From Rhizobium sp. Q54 (lineage in GTDB: Bacteria; Pseudomonadota; Alphaproteobacteria; Rickettsiales; UBA1997): a DNA stretch of 55,097 nucleotides. The position numbers were made by a program, and so were the translations under genes. The first letter of the stretch is position 1. Every line of letters starts with the position of its first letter. The notes beneath the pieces were generated by a model. That model saw nothing but the letters and a program-made list of their open reading frames with translations, was not told where the DNA came from and made no database searches. This document shows, in pieces, positions 54,141 through 55,097 of the stretch. The stretch lies in assembly GCA_945871805.1 (NCBI GenBank), contig CAMBXE010000005.1, positions 1 through 55,097 on the forward strand. The letters run 5' to 3'.

Positions 54141-54816
54141 ATGAAAAAAATCTTAATCGCTACGGCCTTGATTGCTGCATTTTCTAGCTCTTTGGCGCTT
54201 GCTAAAACTGAGGGGGGGGGCTATCGGAATCGATCTAATTAAAAGTTCGGCGCAGGTTAAAAGTAATTCTGATTCTGCCGATGATGCAGGCCTCACAGAA
54301 TATTACAGCCACAAGAAAAAAGACTCCGGTTACAGCGTTGGCGTGAATTACAAATACGCTTTCAACTTCAATGATTTCTTCATCGCGCCTGGTCTGTCTT
54401 ACAACTTCATTAACAACGAAGCGAAAGTCGGCTATTCGAAATCAAGCGACGATTTCTATTCGCAAAGCGTGAAGCTCAATAATCAGATTAGTTTCCAAAC
54501 TAATCTTGGCTACGATGTGAGTGATAAATTTGCGGTTTATGTGCCAGTGGGCGTTTCGTCATTTGGTTACGAAATCAAAACTTCTGATGTTAGTGTCTCA
54601 TCGGTCACTACCAAAAAAACCGGCAGAGAATCCTCTATTTTTTACGGCTTAGGGCTTTCTTATCAGCCAGCAAAAAACTGGGTGATGAATTTGGAATATA
54701 ACAAATTCCAAGATTTGAAATTAACCTCGGCAAACGCAGCAACTATTAACGGCGGCGCGATCAAAGCCAATGTTGGAGTCAACATGGTTAAACTTGGAGT
54801 TGCTTACAGGTTCTAA
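54141..54816 (+). CDS. Outer-membrane beta-barrel protein, out of frame at a G9 tract
   Basis: The ATG at 54141 begins a clean signal peptide (MKKILIATALIAAFSSSLALA, then KTE). The frame enters a run of nine G at 54212-54220 and reaches a stop 33 nt after the tract at about 54240. The beta-barrel domain is intact in the +1 register from the tract to 54816, ending in the typical ...GVNMVKLGVAYRF with a C-terminal Phe. One G fewer (G8) would join signal and barrel into a 225-residue opacity/OmpA-barrel-like porin. Alternating hydrophobic strands are visible throughout. Either a phase-variable gene caught OFF or a homopolymer error. Confidence 0.75.
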
Positions 54817-54833
54817 CGCCCCTGTTATTAGTC

Positions 54834-54871
54834 GGAGAATCTTGTGAAAAATAACGCTCACGAGATTCTCC
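54834..54871. terminator. Hairpin after the outer-membrane protein gene
   Basis: Arms GGAGAATCTTGTGA and TCACGAGATTCTCC pair with one mismatch around a 10-nt loop. No T-run follows, so it may stabilise or end the transcript by a different route. Confidence 0.55.
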
Positions 54872-54900
54872 AAACCGCTCCAGAACAACATTTTAAAAAC

Positions 54901-55097
54901 ATGAAAATCACTCACGCAGAATTATCGGACTTAGATCAAGTTTTCGAGGTCTGCGCGCAGAATCGTGTAGCGAATAATCGTGAAAAATTTACCGACGAGG
55001 AATTTGCCAAGAATGGATTTTTGATGACTCAACTCACCAAAGAGCGTTTGGAAAAAATGCTTGCTGATCCGCAGAATTATTTTCTGTCAGTGGCCAA
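54901..55097 (+). CDS. GNAT-like acetyltransferase, 3' end outside window
   Basis: The first 65 residues are visible; the frame is open at the right edge. The N-terminus (MKITHAELSDLDQVFEVCAQ) and the later LTKERLEKMLADPQNYFLSVA follow the GNAT pattern, in which the acetyl-CoA motif would come next. Substrate unknown. Starts 30 bp after the hairpin that follows the outer-membrane protein gene. Confidence 0.6.
   Translation, partial: MKITHAELSDLDQVFEVCAQNRVANNREKFTDEEFAKNGFLMTQLTKERLEKMLADPQNYFLSVA

Overview
The window looks like a chromosomal segment of a Rickettsiales-like alphaproteobacterium with an AT-leaning genome. The main clues are a very long VirB6/TrbL-type secretion channel protein with a giant low-complexity tail, an isocitrate dehydrogenase of the long (about 490 residue) rickettsial type, split nuo and dcw clusters, and many short palindromic intergenic repeats. 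This assignment is inferred from gene content. It is richer than a typical Rickettsia: it keeps trpBA, argJ, dapE and several transporters.

Layout. 1-3.9 kb: C-terminal part of a VirB6-like protein, cut by the window edge. 4.0-9.9 kb: serS (minus), a 238-bp block of 53-bp tandem repeats, then dapE, pgpA and nuoHIJK. 9.9-12.3 kb: a secreted DUF4116-like repeat protein, a GDPD phosphodiesterase and cutA, the last two with overlapping divergent start codons. 12.4-16.4 kb: rne with a strong bidirectional terminator, a LysE-type exporter, a 181-bp palindromic element, a periplasmic msrA and a small envelope protein. 16.5-23.4 kb: a six-gene efflux operon (NodT/TolC-like lipoprotein, TetR regulator, HlyD adaptor, double-ATPase YbhF type, two permeases) with a candidate operator at the first start codon. 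23.5-25.1 kb: accessory islet with a GIY-YIG nuclease and a DUF2971 gene bracketed by two near-identical palindromes. 25.1-31.6 kb: ppdK, tRNA-Pro, a small secreted protein, pgk, a small basic protein, an alpha/beta hydrolase and an XRE regulator. 31.6-37.0 kb: lnt and two tandem GT-C-like membrane paralogues. 37.1-46.6 kb: icd, an MscS channel, an APC permease, ftsL-rsmH-mraZ with an MraZ-box-like array, an NhaC-type antiporter, an aldo/keto reductase and a parvulin-like lipoprotein. 46.7-49.2 kb: a decayed ORF, tRNA-Val, tRNA-Asp, a HU protein, a 5-formyl-THF cyclo-ligase, zapA and a coiled-coil protein, continuing into argJ, trpA and trpB (to 52.4 kb). 52.9-55.1 kb: two TRL-like lipoproteins, the second (inverted) 181-bp palindromic element, an outer-membrane beta-barrel gene split by a poly-G tract, and the start of a GNAT acetyltransferase.

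How it works together: much of the window is envelope biology (secretion channel, lipoprotein N-acylation, efflux, sugar transfer, mechanosensing, outer-membrane barrel, small lipoproteins) interleaved with core metabolism (complex I, gluconeogenic pyruvate phosphate dikinase and phosphoglycerate kinase, TCA cycle, tryptophan and arginine steps). The points most worth pursuing are the candidate phase-variable G9 tract in the outer-membrane protein gene, the pair of inverted 181-bp palindromic elements with a compensatory base-pair change, the GIY-YIG/palindrome/DUF2971 islet, and the roughly 10-bp periodic MraZ-box array. All calls come from reading the sequence and from family knowledge; no database search was run.
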